Of a stretch of DNA of 6,008 nucleotides, positions 5,411 to 6,008 are shown piece after piece. The stretch's first letter is position 1, and every line of letters starts with the position of its first letter. The stretch spans positions 1 through 6,008 of the forward strand of contig CAJTVI010000112.1 in assembly GCA_910579545.1 (NCBI GenBank). The letters run 5' to 3'. The notes under the pieces are model-generated. The model was given only the letters and a program-made list of their open reading frames with translations, did no database searches and was not told the origin of the DNA. The stretch is from an uncultured Oscillospiraceae bacterium. GTDB lineage: Bacteria > Bacillota > Clostridia > Oscillospirales > Ruminococcaceae. A program made the translations under genes and the position numbers.

Positions 5411-6008
5411 TCAGCCGCCGGTCTCGTCCAGGTATTCCCGGTGGAACCGGCGGATCTCGGCCACGGTCCAGCGGGGATCGTACCGGCGGTACTCCCGGAT
5501 CATCTCCTCGCTGGGCTCGCCCGGATCGGGCGGCTGCCCCCCGATCCCCGCCAGGTGCTGGTGCCCCCGCGCGGCGTTGATCGCCCCCTGCCGCCCCGCG
5601 GCGGCCTGCCGGCGGGTCAGCCGGTCAAAAAAGGCCAGCTTAAAGGCCTCCAGCGTCCCCATGCCCTTGTTCTGCCGCAGCAGCCGCTGCATCTCGGGGT
5701 ACTCGGGCGCGGCCGCCAGCAGCTCGGGGGTGCGCAGCTCGGGCGCAAGCGCCGCGATCCCGCGCAGCTCCTCCTCCTGCCGCTTTTGCGCCCGCGCCGC
5801 CAGCGCCTCCTCGGCCAGGGCGGCCGTCTGGCGCAAAAGCGGGCTGTCCAGCAAAAGGTCGAACAGCCCGGCCGGGTCCAGCCCCAGCCCCGCAAGCTGC
5901 TCCTCCAGCATCCGCTGCTCCCGCCGGCCGGCCGCGTCCTCCCCGCCCGGCTGGCCGGGCAGCCCCGCCGCGTCTCCCGCGCCCTGCCCCAGGGCTTCGC
6001 CCGGCTGG
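5411..6008 (-). CDS. Phage scaffolding-like protein, C-terminal part (runs off right edge)
   Basis: The frame is open from the right edge to TGA 5411-5413, giving 199 residues. An internal ATG at 5911 is not needed as a start, because the frame stays open upstream and no ribosome binding site is evident there. The first 30 residues are Gly/Pro/Asp-rich. A long charged Ala/Leu/Glu/Arg helical stretch follows (ALAEEALAARAQKRQEEELR and onward), typical of scaffold proteins. The middle has APELRTPELLAAAPEYPEMQ and LRQNKGMGTLEAFKLAFFDR. The C-terminus has EEMIREYRRYDPRWTVAEIR, a helix-turn-helix-like tail pattern known from Firmicute phage scaffolds. Such proteins fill the procapsid and leave before DNA enters. 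It ends 21 bases before the decoration-like gene. Scaffold is the best call; a portal-adjacent minor head protein is the alternative. Confidence 0.65.
   Translation of the reverse strand, partial: QPGEALGQGAGDAAGLPGQPGGEDAAGRREQRMLEEQLAGLGLDPAGLFDLLLDSPLLRQTAALAEEALAARAQKRQEEELRGIAALAPELRTPELLAAAPEYPEMQRLLRQNKGMGTLEAFKLAFFDRLTRRQAAAGRQGAINAARGHQHLAGIGGQPPDPGEPSEEMIREYRRYDPRWTVAEIRRFHREYLDETGG

Overview
The window is a block of phage or prophage morphogenesis genes, all read from the minus strand. It runs from scaffold (right edge) through a small head protein, the major capsid protein, a probable head-tail adaptor and a probable tail nozzle, to the start of a tail-fibre-like protein (left edge). 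The DNA is very GC-rich (roughly two thirds G+C by eye), and most genes have strong AGGAG or GGGGG ribosome binding sites. The tail protein carries an NPH-VTAAQ-GAYT motif familiar from prophages of gut Firmicutes. A high-GC Oscillospiraceae-type host (Faecalibacterium, Gemmiger or Subdoligranulum-like) is a reasonable guess, but nothing here proves it.

Layout from right to left, in the direction of transcription. 6008-5411 is the C-terminal part of a charged, helical, scaffold-like protein. 5389-5015 is a 124-residue protein in the usual position of a head decoration or stabilising protein. 4983-3964 is a complete major capsid protein of the Mu gpT-like type (HK97 fold). Next comes a gap of about 750 bases (3963-3214) with no convincing gene, packed with perfect or near-perfect inverted repeats and one pair of direct repeats. 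Transcription-order coding then resumes with a 201-residue adaptor-like protein from a TTG start (3213-2608), a 626-residue nozzle or stabilisation-type protein (2569-689), and the first 221 residues of a tail-fibre-like protein (663-1).

The order scaffold, decoration, capsid, adaptor, nozzle, fibre fits a short-tailed (podovirus-type) virion. The scaffold and decoration proteins would assemble and finish the capsid shell, and the adaptor and nozzle would close the portal vertex and form the tail tube. The fibre-like protein would touch the host surface. Portal and terminase would be expected beyond the right edge.

The oddest part is the palindrome-rich island between capsid and adaptor. Neighbouring genes on both sides are packed with gaps of about 20-35 bases, yet here about 750 bases separate two genes that normally follow each other closely. 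The island holds a series of nearly abutting hairpins, one with a U-tract that looks like an intrinsic terminator for the phage transcript. It could be a composite of host intergenic repeats or MITE-like elements inserted into a prophage, or a structured phage RNA. The sequence alone does not decide between these.
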